The notes below the pieces were generated by a model. It did not search any database. It saw only the letters and a program-made list of their open reading frames with translations, and was not told where the DNA came from. From positions 1-64,000 of the forward strand of contig NZ_FRDK01000001.1 in the NCBI RefSeq assembly GCF_900143245.1: a DNA stretch of 64,000 bases. The letters run 5' to 3'. Below are positions 63,928 through 64,000 of the stretch, piece by piece. The stretch's first letter is position 1. Each line of letters opens with the position of its first letter. This DNA comes from Flavobacterium fryxellicola (GTDB taxonomy: Bacteria; Bacteroidota; Bacteroidia; Flavobacteriales; Flavobacteriaceae). A program made the translations under genes and the position numbers.

Positions 63928-64000
63928 AAGAGGAAAAATTTGAACTGATTGCAACCTCTTCATAATGAAATCAATTCATTGTGAATACTGAACATTTTTC
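63928..64000 (+). ncRNA. SAM-II-like riboswitch, 5' part, cut by the window edge
   Basis: Just after the promoter a perfect 6-bp helix AAGAGG (63928-63933) with CCTCTT (63955-63960) encloses AAAAATTTGAACTGATTGCA, resembling the ATTTG...TTGCAACC core of SAM-II (metA/SAM-alpha) RNAs. A second hairpin AATGAA/TTCATT (63964-63969 with 63975-63980) follows. The 3' pseudoknot strand expected for SAM-II (GCUAAA-like) is not seen before the end. Location opposite the metY leader fits a methionine gene. The class assignment is from memory of the consensus and is tentative. Confidence 0.4.

Overview
The window is AT-rich chromosomal DNA from a member of the Flavobacteriaceae, most likely Flavobacterium or a close relative. 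The evidence is the gldA gliding-motility ABC gene, the DUF3857/transglutaminase pairs, the fused DAHP synthase/chorismate mutase, a split metH, promoters of the Bacteroidetes type (TTTG, about 19 nt, TAnnTTTG), and families of short intergenic repeats. No rRNA, tRNA, CRISPR array, prophage or insertion sequence is visible. Most genes lie on the minus strand.

Layout. 1-5.2 kb: envelope and tRNA-modification genes (LolC/E-type permease, NamZ-type lipoprotein, Fe-S cluster protein, methyltransferase, queE). 5.4-11.2 kb: a seven-gene TonB energy module (exbB, exbD, exbD, tonB, small membrane protein, PstS-like lipoprotein, TPR protein). 11.5-14.8 kb: HerA-like ATPase, cupin, NDH-2. 14.8-24.1 kb: kynurenine-pathway genes kmo and kynU, mixed with a penicillin acylase, a flavin reductase/Fe-S photolyase pair, a glycine-zipper lipoprotein and a SIMPL protein. 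24.1-33.3 kb: queA, aroA, a MazG-like protein, two DUF3857 proteins, dtd, rsgA and a CsgG-like secreted protein. 33.4-37.9 kb: a complete aromatic amino acid operon (pheA, aminotransferase, tyrA, DAHPS-CM) behind a Phe/Tyr-rich leader peptide and an attenuator. 38-40.5 kb: dicarboxylate/amino acid symporter and gldA. 40.7-64 kb: a methionine and sulfur region.

The methionine/sulfur region has at least three independent leader controls. A SAM-I riboswitch precedes metH1-metH2-metF. A second SAM-I riboswitch precedes metX, thrA, osmC and a metZ-like gene, followed by the same-strand assimilatory sulfate genes (rrf2, tauE, cysH, cysD, cysN, a HEPN-fused sulfite reductase, cobA, sirC and an FNR-type reductase). 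A Met-codon-containing leader peptide with a terminator/antiterminator precedes metY. At the right edge a strong plus-strand promoter leads into an RNA resembling the start of a SAM-II riboswitch. Together the genes make sulfide from sulfate, activate homoserine, incorporate the sulfide and methylate homocysteine.

The most interesting signals outside the genes are the two peptide-coupled attenuators (Met and Phe/Tyr), two further small-ORF plus terminator units at 61.8-62.1 kb, a repeat family whose central stems differ in sequence but stay paired, and a GC-rich palindromic repeat that lies in frame inside the metH reading frame and next to several stop codons. All functions are inferred from sequence recognition; no database search was run.
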